DNA of 64,000 nucleotides, from NCBI GenBank assembly GCA_910575565.1, contig CAJTFL010000014.1:45979-109978 (forward strand), in the 5' to 3' direction. The notes below the pieces were generated by a model. The model saw only the letters and a program-made list of their open reading frames with translations. It was not told the origin of the DNA and did no database searches. Positions within the stretch are counted from its first letter, which is position 1. Each line of letters opens with the position of its first letter. This stretch comes from Lachnospiraceae bacterium (lineage in GTDB: Bacteria; Bacillota; Clostridia; Lachnospirales; Lachnospiraceae). The translations under genes and the position numbers were made by a program. This document shows, piece by piece, positions 31,361-38,893 of the stretch.

Positions 31361-32983
31361 TTACCAGAATTTTAATTTCTTCAGCCCGCCTTTGACGCTA
31401 TCAAACGCATCTCCAGCCTTATCCCATGCCGCCTGGCCTAAATCCTTTACCGCGTCAATGGTTCCCCCTATATCGACCTCCAGCTTCACGCTGGCTCCTA
31501 CGCCTAATGTAGCGCCCACATCCAAGGACAGCTTCCCATCCTTATAGCCTACATTGGCATGAGCCCCCACGCCGTAATTTAAGCTTCCGGAAGCTGACAC
31601 GTCCGCCCCAAGAACCTTAGCGCCTACAGCGCCGGTAATCTCCCCGGCGATGGCCTGGGCGCCGAATCCGGCGTAAGCCGTGGGGTTAAACTTCCCGTCC
31701 TTATCGTAAAGGCCTACGTTCGCTTCTACCTCCGCGCCTACCTTTCCCACGGTCTGGGTAGATTTTACGTAAGCTCCCAGCATATCGCCGCCTAACATGG
31801 CCTGCTCTTCTGCGGAAAATGCGGTAACGCTGGCTCCGGCGCTTACGCCGATGCCCGGCTTAAATTGAAGCTCTCCCGTGGTAGGATCCGCCTGGAACAG
31901 CCCCATATACCCGTCTGCATGGGCTTCTGCCTCTCCGAAGCTTGCCTTGGCGGATGCCGATCCCGGAACCACCCCGCCGATTTTCCCCTCGATGGCAGCT
32001 TCCCCGGAGGACCAAAGGGCTCCGGAAGTACTCGCCGTGAACAAGGTGGTCTTTACATCCGTTCCCATCTTGCTCCGCTCTAATTCGTCGTCAAAGGCCT
32101 TGCTTGCATTCTTATCCTCCGTGTCCACATCTGTCCACTGCTTGGTTTTCGTATCATAAACCTGCTTTGTTTCTTTTGTCGTGCTGTGCTTATCCGCGAA
32201 GTCCTCTACTTTATCCTTTACCTTTTCATACCTATCCGAAGCGGCATTGGCCGCCTTATCGATCCCTTTCGCCCCGTCCTTTTCCCCTCGTTTCGCCGCA
32301 TCTTTAATGGCTTTGGAAACGACACATTCCGTAGTATCTGCCCGGATTTTCGTATCTTCTTCATTGGGGTCGCCCCATTTCCACTCCGACTTCCAGGGAA
32401 GGACTTTCTCTCCATCGCCATTATTAATGGTTTCTGGCCCTTTGAGGACGGACAAGATCCAAGGCAGGGGCACATGGCCTTTATATATCCATGGTGCAAT
32501 AATGATTGCAGGAACCAGGGGCGGGAATCCCACCGGAATCAGTACCGGGATCCAGGCAGCAGGGATAAATGGGAATTTTTCAAAAAAGTCGCTGGGATCA
32601 ATCGTCGGAAAATGCGGCCTGGGCGGCCCGGGAATTACGCCCGGCCTAAAGGTCGGCCATATAAAATCAATCAACATATCCGCTGGTGACTTATTCTCAT
32701 CCGGCGCCTTCTGCCCGCACAGCTCCATTTCCGTTTTCTCATATAACCCGATAATTTCCGATAAAGCGGATGTGGCCTTATCCAGTTTAGCCGTCTCATC
32801 ATCCAGAGCCTGCATCTGCATATTCAGCCGCCTGTCGATCCTCTCCCTCTGGCTGATCCGGAAGCTGAGCCGCCTTTTTATGCCATAGAGGTCGTTGCGG
32901 GCTCTTGATAGTTCTTTGACTATCTTCTTGTTTTCGTCTGCGGATCCTCTCATTCGATCCAGCTTTACTTTAAACTCATCCAT
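31361..32983 (-). CDS. Candidate type VII secretion effector (helical N-terminus, Gly/Ala-rich C-terminus)
   Basis: 540 residues, no Sec signal. Residues 1-90 are helical with heptads (VKELSRARNDLYGIKRRL, LDKATSALSEIIGLYEKTE), like the N-terminal targeting regions of LXG/WXG-type substrates. Residues 120-185 are Pro- and aromatic-rich with a strongly hydrophobic stretch (AAWIPVLIPVGFPPLVPAII), a potential membrane insertion segment. Residues 300-520 are Gly/Ala/Val-rich alternating repeats (GVGAHANVGYKDGKLSLDVGATLGVGASV-like), a pattern known from large phage and polymorphic-toxin proteins. No enzyme motif. It has its own promoter module shared with the WXG100 operon and is followed by two DUF4176 genes. 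Pore formation is possible but unproven. Confidence 0.6.
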   Translation of the reverse strand: MDEFKVKLDRMRGSADENKKIVKELSRARNDLYGIKRRLSFRISQRERIDRRLNMQMQALDDETAKLDKATSALSEIIGLYEKTEMELCGQKAPDENKSPADMLIDFIWPTFRPGVIPGPPRPHFPTIDPSDFFEKFPFIPAAWIPVLIPVGFPPLVPAIIIAPWIYKGHVPLPWILSVLKGPETINNGDGEKVLPWKSEWKWGDPNEEDTKIRADTTECVVSKAIKDAAKRGEKDGAKGIDKAANAASDRYEKVKDKVEDFADKHSTTKETKQVYDTKTKQWTDVDTEDKNASKAFDDELERSKMGTDVKTTLFTASTSGALWSSGEAAIEGKIGGVVPGSASAKASFGEAEAHADGYMGLFQADPTTGELQFKPGIGVSAGASVTAFSAEEQAMLGGDMLGAYVKSTQTVGKVGAEVEANVGLYDKDGKFNPTAYAGFGAQAIAGEITGAVGAKVLGADVSASGSLNYGVGAHANVGYKDGKLSLDVGATLGVGASVKLEVDIGGTIDAVKDLGQAAWDKAGDAFDSVKGGLKKLKFW

Positions 32984-33047
32984 ACTCGCTCACTCTTTCC
33001 GTTGCTTTATTTCTGCGGGCAATGCCGCAAGGTATTTAACTTGTTGG

Positions 33048-33120
33048 CCTAATCATACCATTCCCTCCATGCTTATGGGGAAAAAACTGACAGACAGCAG
33101 GTTTTTTGGGGTGAATGACC
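33048..33120 (-). promoter_or_regulatory. Shared promoter module, copy E (candidate effector gene)
   Basis: Minus strand: GGTCATTC (33113-33120), TCAGTTTTTTCCCCAT at module bases 31-46, then TATGATTAGG (33048-33057). The order and spacing match the module upstream of the WXG100 operon to within one base. The -35 region (TTCCCC) is weak, as expected for an activator-dependent promoter. The start of the effector gene is about 65 bases downstream. Confidence 0.6.
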
Positions 33121-33160
33121 ACTTTCCGCCATCCATAACCTTCCTTGCGGCTCCCATCCC

Positions 33161-33919
33161 CTACTCCGTAACCTTCACCAGGACGCAGGACAAATTATCC
33201 GGAGCCTGGTTCTCATACACCGCATTTTCCATATCCGCCAAGGGTCTTGCCAAACCATCCCCCTTTATGGCAAGCTTAAGCGCTTCCTTAAGGGCTTCCG
33301 GCTCCATGCATTTATATACGCCGTCGCTGCACAAGGCAAACAGCATTTTCCTTTCCAGGATTCCGGTCTGGGCCGTACAGGTAAACTCTTTCTTAACGCC
33401 CGCCGCCCGCACCAGCCTTCCCCGGTTGGGATGGCTTAAAATCTCATCCTTTGAAAACTGCTGGGACAGCTCCGGCTGGTTCTCCCACACATCATCAATG
33501 GTAAGCTGCCTGATGCGCGTGCCTAAAAATCTTTGATCCGCCAAATAACAGCGGCTGTCCCCTGACCAGATTAGCCCGTAGGAACCTTCCTGGATCCATA
33601 AAAGCACCACGGTAGCCCCGCAGATCTCCCCTTCCTTCGTATCCTCCCAGATTTTCCGGCTGGCCTGGCCCAGCAATTCCTTAAGCTGGCCCATGGTTTC
33701 CTGAAACCCAGGCCGTATTTCCCTCTCCTGCCGAGCCTCCCACCACTGCCTGCAGGCTTCCCCTATGGCCTGGCTGGCTCTTTCTCCTTCCGAATGACCT
33801 CCCATCCCGTCAGACACCAGAAAAAGCCCCTCGCCTTCCCCAGAAAACATCCCGATTGAATCCTGGTTTATGGTCCGTTTAAGCCCTGTTTCGCTAAATC
33901 CATCACACAATAATTTCAT
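33161..33919 (-). CDS. PP2C-family Ser/Thr phosphatase
   Basis: 252 residues from the ATG at 33919, which overlaps the stop codon of the VWA-FHA gene by one base (TGATG), so the two are translationally coupled. PP2C motifs: NQDSIGMF, LVSDGMGGHSEGERAS, ATVVLLWIQ, WSGDSRCYLAD, ALCSDGVYKCME and APDNLSCVLV, with all metal-binding Asp present. The third PP2C of the island and the only one inside the secretion core, pointing to dephosphorylation of FHA-bound or WXG/EssC-linked targets there. Confidence 0.9.
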   Translation of the reverse strand: MKLLCDGFSETGLKRTINQDSIGMFSGEGEGLFLVSDGMGGHSEGERASQAIGEACRQWWEARQEREIRPGFQETMGQLKELLGQASRKIWEDTKEGEICGATVVLLWIQEGSYGLIWSGDSRCYLADQRFLGTRIRQLTIDDVWENQPELSQQFSKDEILSHPNRGRLVRAAGVKKEFTCTAQTGILERKMLFALCSDGVYKCMEPEALKEALKLAIKGDGLARPLADMENAVYENQAPDNLSCVLVKVTE

Positions 33920-35493
33920 CAACGCAGCTCAACTTTCATTTTCAGATTTCCAAGGGTCAGCACACTGCCGCTGTTTAATACTGCCTCCTGGATTACCCGT
34001 TTCCCATTCACAAGAGTTCCATTCCGAGAGCCTAAATCCATCACCCGGATCTGCCCGTTTGCCACCTGGATCTGGCAGTGCCTGTGGGATACCGACCGGT
34101 CATAATCCAGGATAATCTGGCAGCCGCCGCTGCGGCTGCGCCCGATGACCACCGAGGTTCTTAAAGGAGCCTCAAAAGTTCTCACCGGGTTATTCAAGTC
34201 CGTAAGCACCAGCATATATGTGCGCTGGGAATCTCCCCATACCATGGCCGTGTTGCTGCCCGTATCCCTTGACAGGCCGCTTAAGCCCCCTCCCGGGCTT
34301 ACGGCGCTGCCTCCAAACCCCTGGGCGGCGCTTACATCCTGGTAAGCGTTAACCGGAGCCATCTCAAATTCATTTTCCTTTTTATTTTTCTTCACTGCCC
34401 GGACGATAAGCACCGTAACCGCGGCGATGATTAACAAGCCGCAGCTGCCGAAGATGGCAATCATGATAATCATCTTCTTGGTGGAATCCTCCGGCTCTTC
34501 CTCTATCTCCGCTTCTGTCTCCTCTTCCTCCTCCGTCTCCTCTTCCGTAGTGGTTTCCGGTTCCGTCTCCGGCTGTGTAGGCACAGCCGCCACAAAAGGC
34601 ATCCCCACCGTAGCCGTCCCTTCCACCGCCTGGCCGTCCGCCATAATCGTCAGCTTTACCGCCCTGGCTGTCCCGTCGCACAGCTCCGGCGGCAACCCCA
34701 CCGACACCTTCCACAGCAGGTTCCCCTGAGCCACTGCATTGGCTACCGCCATAGGATCCGTCACCTCATCTAAGAGCCAGGATTCCCCGTTGGTCATCCG
34801 CGACAGGGCAAACATATTTTTTAGGGCATCGCCGCCGTCATTTCCCCCTGAAGAGCAGCCAATGGTATAAATGGGGTAAAGATGCTGCTTTAACAGCTCA
34901 TACAGCTCCTCCTTGGTATATCCAATCGCCTTATTGTCCACGCCGTCAGACACAATCACAATCCGCTTAAATGTGGCATCCCCCTCCTGATTCCAGGCCG
35001 TTAACACCTCATACAGCACGTCCGTTAAGTAGGTCTCCTGATCCTGGTAGGTAATTCCGTCCAGCACCTGCTTTAACTGGGCGTAATCACTGCTGCCTTC
35101 CAACAGATAGGTAATTTTATCCGAAAAAGCCGCAACCGTAATCTGCTCCCCAGGGATACGGTTTGCCGCCAGATTATTCATTATCTCATTGATCGTTGGC
35201 CGGTATTTCTGTTTTACAGACAAAGAATTATCGATCAGCAGCAGGGTTTTCACCGGCACTTCCTGCTCCGTCATCAGCTCAATGGTAATATCCGTGCAGG
35301 GAGTAGTTCCTATCTGGCACTGAAGCCCCTCCGCCGTCCCTGCCCCCTGGACATACAGGATCAGCCGCTCCCCTTCCAGCCCATAGCTCACAATCGTCCC
35401 CGGTTCCGCCGCTGCGGCAGTCCACGCCATAATGTGCAGCAATATAGAAGTGAAAACCAAAAGTTTTTTCCAATTTATGCCCTTTTTCTTCAT
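33919..35493 (-). CDS. Membrane VWA-FHA protein
   Basis: About 524 residues from the ATG at 35493, which has AGGATGGAA upstream; another ATG nine bases earlier has its purine run too close. Signal peptide (about 1-28), extracellular von Willebrand A domain about 78-270 with the metal-site pattern LLIDNSLSVK, AAFSDKI and IVSDGVDNK, an acidic Glu/Thr linker (about 315-340), transmembrane helix about 345-367, and a cytoplasmic C-terminal FHA domain with all pocket residues (VVIGRSRSGGC, DRSVSHRHC, GSRNGTLVNG). It thus links an extracellular adhesion-type domain to phosphothreonine recognition inside. It directly follows the WXG100 genes and is coupled to a PP2C gene. No similar role is established, so it is a key candidate for signal relay. 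Confidence 0.88.
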   Translation of the reverse strand: MKKKGINWKKLLVFTSILLHIMAWTAAAAEPGTIVSYGLEGERLILYVQGAGTAEGLQCQIGTTPCTDITIELMTEQEVPVKTLLLIDNSLSVKQKYRPTINEIMNNLAANRIPGEQITVAAFSDKITYLLEGSSDYAQLKQVLDGITYQDQETYLTDVLYEVLTAWNQEGDATFKRIVIVSDGVDNKAIGYTKEELYELLKQHLYPIYTIGCSSGGNDGGDALKNMFALSRMTNGESWLLDEVTDPMAVANAVAQGNLLWKVSVGLPPELCDGTARAVKLTIMADGQAVEGTATVGMPFVAAVPTQPETEPETTTEEETEEEEETEAEIEEEPEDSTKKMIIMIAIFGSCGLLIIAAVTVLIVRAVKKNKKENEFEMAPVNAYQDVSAAQGFGGSAVSPGGGLSGLSRDTGSNTAMVWGDSQRTYMLVLTDLNNPVRTFEAPLRTSVVIGRSRSGGCQIILDYDRSVSHRHCQIQVANGQIRVMDLGSRNGTLVNGKRVIQEAVLNSGSVLTLGNLKMKVELR

Positions 35494-35520
35494 TGCTTCC
35501 ATCCTGTCTACCCTTTTTAA

Positions 35521-35550
35521 GGCCTTGCACCAGATATCTGGTGCAAAGCC
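35521..35550. terminator. Perfect palindrome between WXG100 and VWA-FHA genes
   Basis: A 22-bp perfect palindrome (centre CAGATATCTG, 35525-35546) extended by GGC/GCC. The run of eight T lies on the plus-strand side only (35553-35560). On the minus strand it would be a strong hairpin at the end of the WXG100 mRNA: a partial terminator or 3' stabiliser. Confidence 0.55.
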
Positions 35551-35575
35551 TGTTTTTTTTCCGATATTCGTAAAA

Positions 35576-35890
35576 TTACTCGATTAAGTCTGAAGGCATT
35601 GACGTATTGTCCGAGGTATTGGAATCCTCTGCGGACTGGTATCCCCTTGCCATCTCCTGAAGATCGTCTACGTGCTCTTTAATCTTATTGTTAATCTGGC
35701 TGATGTCCCCGGACAATGCGGAAAACTGCTTGGTGTAAGCGCCTGCCGCGTCGCCTTCCCAAATGCCGCTTAACCCGGATACTAAGGATAACATTTCCTG
35801 GGTTAAAGAATTAACGGTCTGCCCTCTTGAGCTGAAATCGGTTGAAGTGTTGATCAGATCCTGCGGGTTTACTCTTAATTGGCCTTCCAT
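35576..35890 (-). CDS. WXG100-family secreted protein
   Basis: 104 residues, helix-turn-helix WXG100 type. The turn motif is WEG (LSGIWEGDAAGAYTKQF), followed by a second amphipathic helix and a C-terminal tail with YQSAEDSN, compatible with a YxxxD/E secretion signal. No Sec signal. Expected to leave the cell as a dimer through the EssC channel. Last of a run of WXG100-type genes. Confidence 0.88.
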   Translation of the reverse strand: MEGQLRVNPQDLINTSTDFSSRGQTVNSLTQEMLSLVSGLSGIWEGDAAGAYTKQFSALSGDISQINNKIKEHVDDLQEMARGYQSAEDSNTSDNTSMPSDLIE

Positions 35891-35989
35891 ATATTTATCT
35901 CCTTTTTCTCTTCGATTTGATTTATTCAGTTTTCGTTAGATTCCTAATCCTCCGGCTCTTTGCCGCTTCTGGCGGCTTCCAGCCTTTCC

Positions 35990-36292
35990 TTAAGCCTTCC
36001 TGGTCTGTGCGATAGATACGTTATCGGACTCTGCCTTGTCGTAAGCGTTAGCCGCGTCGTTTAAGCGCTGAATGTACTGCTCAATGCCGTTGTAGAATAC
36101 GTTGAACTTCTCGCGGTCTGCCTGGAACTGGCTGTGGAATGCCTTCTGGGCATCGCCTTCCCACATATTCCCCAGGGTGGTCTCGCTGTCGTTTAAGCCT
36201 TCTACCTCATTCTTAAACTTGGAATTCAGATCACGCAGCTCCTGGGCTTTCTTCCTTAATTCGCTTGGGGTTACTCTTAATGTTGATGCCAT
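35990..36292 (-). CDS. WXG100-family secreted protein (EsxA-like)
   Basis: 100 residues, the classical EsxA length. WEG turn (LGNMWEGDAQKAFHSQF) between two amphipathic helices, and a tail with YDKAESDN that fits the YxxxD/E export signal. The ATG is preceded by AAGGAGG. Member of the five-gene WXG100 series; its regularity makes it the best EsxA equivalent. Confidence 0.9.
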   Translation of the reverse strand: MASTLRVTPSELRKKAQELRDLNSKFKNEVEGLNDSETTLGNMWEGDAQKAFHSQFQADREKFNVFYNGIEQYIQRLNDAANAYDKAESDNVSIAQTRKA

Positions 36293-36361
36293 AATGTTTT
36301 ATCCTCCTTGGAAATTTTAATTTATCATTAATTTTCATTGCTAACATTTTACTGCCAAAGG

Positions 36362-36670
36362 CTAAGACTTCCGCTGCTGTGCAATGCGCAGCGCCGCCAT
36401 CTCCGCCTCATAGATCCTTCTGGCTATCCGCCGGATATCATCGGCTATGCTGTGGATTTCTGCTGCCGTTTTCCGGACTTCTTTCTTTAGCGTATCCTCT
36501 TTCCTTAAAAAAGCGGTCGCGTTCTGCCCTTTCCAGGCTGCGGACAAGGTCTGCATGGAATTCTCCGTTTTGTTTTCCAGCTGCTCCAAGCGATCCGCCA
36601 AACTGTCCAGCTCTGATGCCTGGGCCAGGGCCTGGTTAAAATTAAATCGAATCTCTGACCTACTGCTCAT
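36362..36670 (-). CDS. WXG100-like protein (WKG turn)
   Basis: 102 residues. Two amphipathic helices joined at AAWKGQNATAFLRKED, where WKG stands in for WxG. The C-terminal helix is very basic (RRIARRIYEAEMAALRIAQQRKS) and includes YEAEMA, a possible export signal. Less acidic than its neighbours, so it may form a heterodimer with one of them. Located between other WXG100 genes with the same orientation. Confidence 0.85.
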   Translation of the reverse strand: MSSRSEIRFNFNQALAQASELDSLADRLEQLENKTENSMQTLSAAWKGQNATAFLRKEDTLKKEVRKTAAEIHSIADDIRRIARRIYEAEMAALRIAQQRKS

Positions 36671-36697
36671 ATTGAACGCCTCCTAATCCATCTGGTA

Positions 36698-37033
36698 TCA
36701 ATCAATTAAATTGCTGGACATCTGGCTGGAAGCCTCCGTCTGCCGCTGCTCGGTGTCAATATAGGTCTTGGCTATCTTCTGCAAATCTACCGGATGTTCC
36801 TTAAGCCGTTTTAGCAGCGTTTCCACATCGTCCTTCTGTTCCTCAAACATTTTCCGGTGAAGCTCCCCGGCCTCCCCTATCCAATAGTATTTCGTCCGGG
36901 CTACCGTGGTCTGCACCGTATCAAACAGCTGCTCCATCTGACTAATGGATGTGGACACATCCGATGCCTTGGCATTTAGCACATCCGGCTGGACTTTGAT
37001 CTCTACCCCGGAACTATCCATCGCCATTTCCAT
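36698..37033 (-). CDS. WXG100-like protein (WIG turn)
   Basis: 111 residues. Helical hairpin with the turn YYWIGEAGELHRKMF, then a second helix with EHPVDLQKIAKTYIDTEQRQTE, where YIDTE fits the YxxxD/E pattern. Short acidic start. It lies seven bases after the preceding WXG100 gene, so it is co-translated with it and may form a pair. Confidence 0.85.
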   Translation of the reverse strand: MEMAMDSSGVEIKVQPDVLNAKASDVSTSISQMEQLFDTVQTTVARTKYYWIGEAGELHRKMFEEQKDDVETLLKRLKEHPVDLQKIAKTYIDTEQRQTEASSQMSSNLID

Positions 37034-37040
37034 CCCCCCT

Positions 37041-37355
37041 TTATATCGGAATCGAGCGAATCATGGAATCGATATTCTGCTCGCATTTATCGTATTCTTC
37101 CCCTGCGTGGCGCAGGCTTCCGATTAACTCGGTCAATGTCTTGCACATCTCCTCGCAGGTCTTATAGTCCGCCTTAAACTGCTGGTTAAACGCTGCGTTC
37201 GCAGGTCCGTCCCACATGGCATCCAGCTCTTCCACCGACTGAAACATTTTTTTCATCTGGCTTCGCAGGCTGTTTACCAGCCCTTCCAGGCTTTCGATAT
37301 CGCCTGCCAGCGTGGATGTATTCATCTCAATTTCATTAACCGCCAATATTTCCAC
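37041..37355 (-). CDS. WXG100-like protein (WDG turn)
   Basis: 104 residues. Two amphipathic helices with the turn LDAMWDGPANAAFNQQF, and a C-terminal helix containing YDKCEQNI, again a YxxxE pattern. Three Cys residues (two in the helix after the turn, one in the tail) are unusual for the family and could allow disulphide formation outside the cell. It follows the helical protein gene at 37375 and is followed at seven bases by another WXG100-like gene. Confidence 0.85.
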   Translation of the reverse strand: MEILAVNEIEMNTSTLAGDIESLEGLVNSLRSQMKKMFQSVEELDAMWDGPANAAFNQQFKADYKTCEEMCKTLTELIGSLRHAGEEYDKCEQNIDSMIRSIPI

Positions 37356-37374
37356 CCCCCTGCTCTCTGGTTTC

Positions 37375-37734
37375 CTATGAGATCAAAACCGATATCCGGT
37401 CCGATACCCATCCTATGCTGGAAAAAGCCACCTGTTCCCTGCGCCTTGCCATAATGGCTGCTTCCTCACAAAAATCCATAATGTCGTTTTCGCTGCGCTT
37501 ATACTGCTCGCAAATCTGCTCCAGCGTCATCCGCATCTGTATCGTCTGGGCAACCTTCTCATCCAGCTTTTGCTGTACCTTTTTTATCCGGCGCAGAGGA
37601 TTTTCCATGTAAGACAGCTCCTGTAAAAATCCTGACGGCCCATAAGTATCTGACAAGCAGCTGTTAAGCTCTTTGGAAATCTTTCTTAAATCCTCGGAAG
37701 CCAAAGCCATCTGATTTAAACTTGCTTCAAACAT
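37375..37734 (-). CDS. Helical WXG100-operon protein without a clear WXG turn
   Basis: 119 residues, mostly amphipathic helix: LNQMALASEDLRKISKELNSCL, KKVQQKLDEKVAQTIQMRMTLEQI and a C-terminal segment with YKRSENDIMDF. There is no Trp at the expected turn (YGPSGFLQELSYMENP instead); a single GW occurs near the end. Similar in size to WXG100 proteins and the first gene behind the shared promoter module, so it is probably a distant member or a chaperone for them. Confidence 0.7.
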   Translation of the reverse strand: MFEASLNQMALASEDLRKISKELNSCLSDTYGPSGFLQELSYMENPLRRIKKVQQKLDEKVAQTIQMRMTLEQICEQYKRSENDIMDFCEEAAIMARRREQVAFSSIGWVSDRISVLIS

Positions 37735-37759
37735 TTTTTCTCATCTCCTTGCCTTGTGA

Positions 37760-37831
37760 CCTAATCATATCATACTTTTCCCGAAATGGGCAAAAACCTG
37801 ATAAACGGCACGGATTTACTGACGAATGACC
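37760..37831 (-). promoter_or_regulatory. Shared promoter module, copy W (WXG100 operon)
   Basis: Minus strand: GGTCATTC (37824-37831), TCAGGTTTTTGCCCAT at module bases 31-46, then TATGATTAGG (37760-37769). The likely -35 is TTGCCC (37788-37793) and the -10 TATGAT (37764-37769), 18 bases apart. The same blocks occur at 33048-33120. GTCAG/ATCAG blocks 21 bases apart could be LytTR-type direct repeats. Confidence 0.62.
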
Positions 37832-37892
37832 AATTTTTATGGTTTTTATAATGAAAATCTGCCATCCGAAAAGCCGTGCCCTGGGGGGCAGC

Positions 37893-38141
37893 CTACACCA
37901 GCATCAGGCGGCTGCCGTTGGCAATCCCGTACTGGCTTAATGTCCCTTCCGGGGAAAGAATCTTCTTTCGCTCATAGCTGCACAGATTCAGCCTGTCCAC
38001 GCTTCCCGCCAGCTGGCAGCATTCCTTTTGGCAGATAACCTCCGTGATCTCCGCGATCAGCATGGAAATGGAAGCCTGTTCTTCCAGGCTGAAATTATAC
38101 TGCCTGCCAATGGACGGAACCGTCACATCTACCATAATCAT
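37893..38141 (-). CDS. YukD/EsaB-type ubiquitin-fold protein
   Basis: 82 residues. Beta-grasp pattern of the type VII YukD/EsaB family: VDVTVPSIGRQYNFSL (first hairpin), LIAEITEVICQKE (helix), LNLCSYERKKILSPEGTLSQYGIANGSRLMLV (remaining strands ending in a hydrophobic strand). Lacks the di-Gly tail of ubiquitin, as usual. EsaB-type proteins are essential or regulatory parts of T7SSb machines in the cytosol. Located between the WXG100 operon and the unknown gene before EssC. Confidence 0.85.
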   Translation of the reverse strand: MIMVDVTVPSIGRQYNFSLEEQASISMLIAEITEVICQKECCQLAGSVDRLNLCSYERKKILSPEGTLSQYGIANGSRLMLV

Positions 38142-38167
38142 TTCTTTTCCCTCCTTAAAAAGCGCAG

Positions 38168-38893
38168 CTAAAGGCTAAAAATCTCCTGCCGCAGCTTCTG
38201 CCGCCTTTCCCCGCTGTCCGGGGTCAAAAGCCGCCCTTCCTTATCCTCCTTAAGTATCCAGGAGCATATGCCCCCTTTAAGAAACAGGAACCGTTTCAAG
38301 GTTTTCCTCTCTGTCAGATCAAACCATACCCAGGCAGCCAGGGCCTGCCCTTTTTCCATGATGGAAAAAATTTCTTCCTCCATAGGAGGCAAAGCCAGCT
38401 CCTCAAAAGCCTCCCGCTCCTGCCTTACGCCTTCATTGCAGCGTTCCAGGACATCCCCTTCCTCCTCCGATTCCAGAAGGGGAAGGCCCAGGCTTTCCTC
38501 CCCGGAAAGCCGCTGCCATAAATCCTCCTCCAAAAGCCTGCCGATCCGTAATCCTCCCTTATCCGGACAGGATTCCACCGCCACGATGCCCTCCGGGGAA
38601 ACGTAAGCGATCAGCTGATCCTTATCCTTTCCGGGAACCGCCGACAGGGCAAACTGCCCGCCCTGGATAATCGCTGTCAGCTCCCCCATCTCCGGGGACA
38701 GGGACGGCTTTCCCTCCATGGTTATAAGACCCTTCTGAATTAACTGGTACAAGGCGTAGATCAGCTCCTCGCTGGTAATCTCCTGGTCTTTTGGCAGCTC
38801 AAAGCTGTAAATTTCCTGGAGCCCGGCAATCCCTAAAAGCACCAAAAACTCTTTTTTGCTGAAAAAATACGCTTTTTCAATCGATTCCTGCAT
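38168..38893 (-). CDS. Conserved-looking cytosolic protein of unknown function in secretion core
   Basis: 241 residues, no signal or membrane segment. The N-terminal region (1-70: FFSKKEFLVLLGIAGLQEI, ELIYALYQLIQKGLITMEG) looks like a winged-helix fold. The middle is acidic (LLESEEEGDVLERCNEG), and the last part alternates strands and basic helix. No family recognised. The start overlaps the upstream LytTR gene by 17 bases, so the two are tightly coupled. An EspG-like chaperone function is conceivable from position alone; nothing in the sequence proves it. Confidence 0.7.
   Translation of the reverse strand: MQESIEKAYFFSKKEFLVLLGIAGLQEIYSFELPKDQEITSEELIYALYQLIQKGLITMEGKPSLSPEMGELTAIIQGGQFALSAVPGKDKDQLIAYVSPEGIVAVESCPDKGGLRIGRLLEEDLWQRLSGEESLGLPLLESEEEGDVLERCNEGVRQEREAFEELALPPMEEEIFSIMEKGQALAAWVWFDLTERKTLKRFLFLKGGICSWILKEDKEGRLLTPDSGERRQKLRQEIFSL

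Noticed and set aside
33000..33047. Third full copy of the family D hairpin repeat
   Set aside because: Only the outer parts resemble the repeat and the central hairpin is absent; too short to call as a copy, mentioned only in the family D finding.
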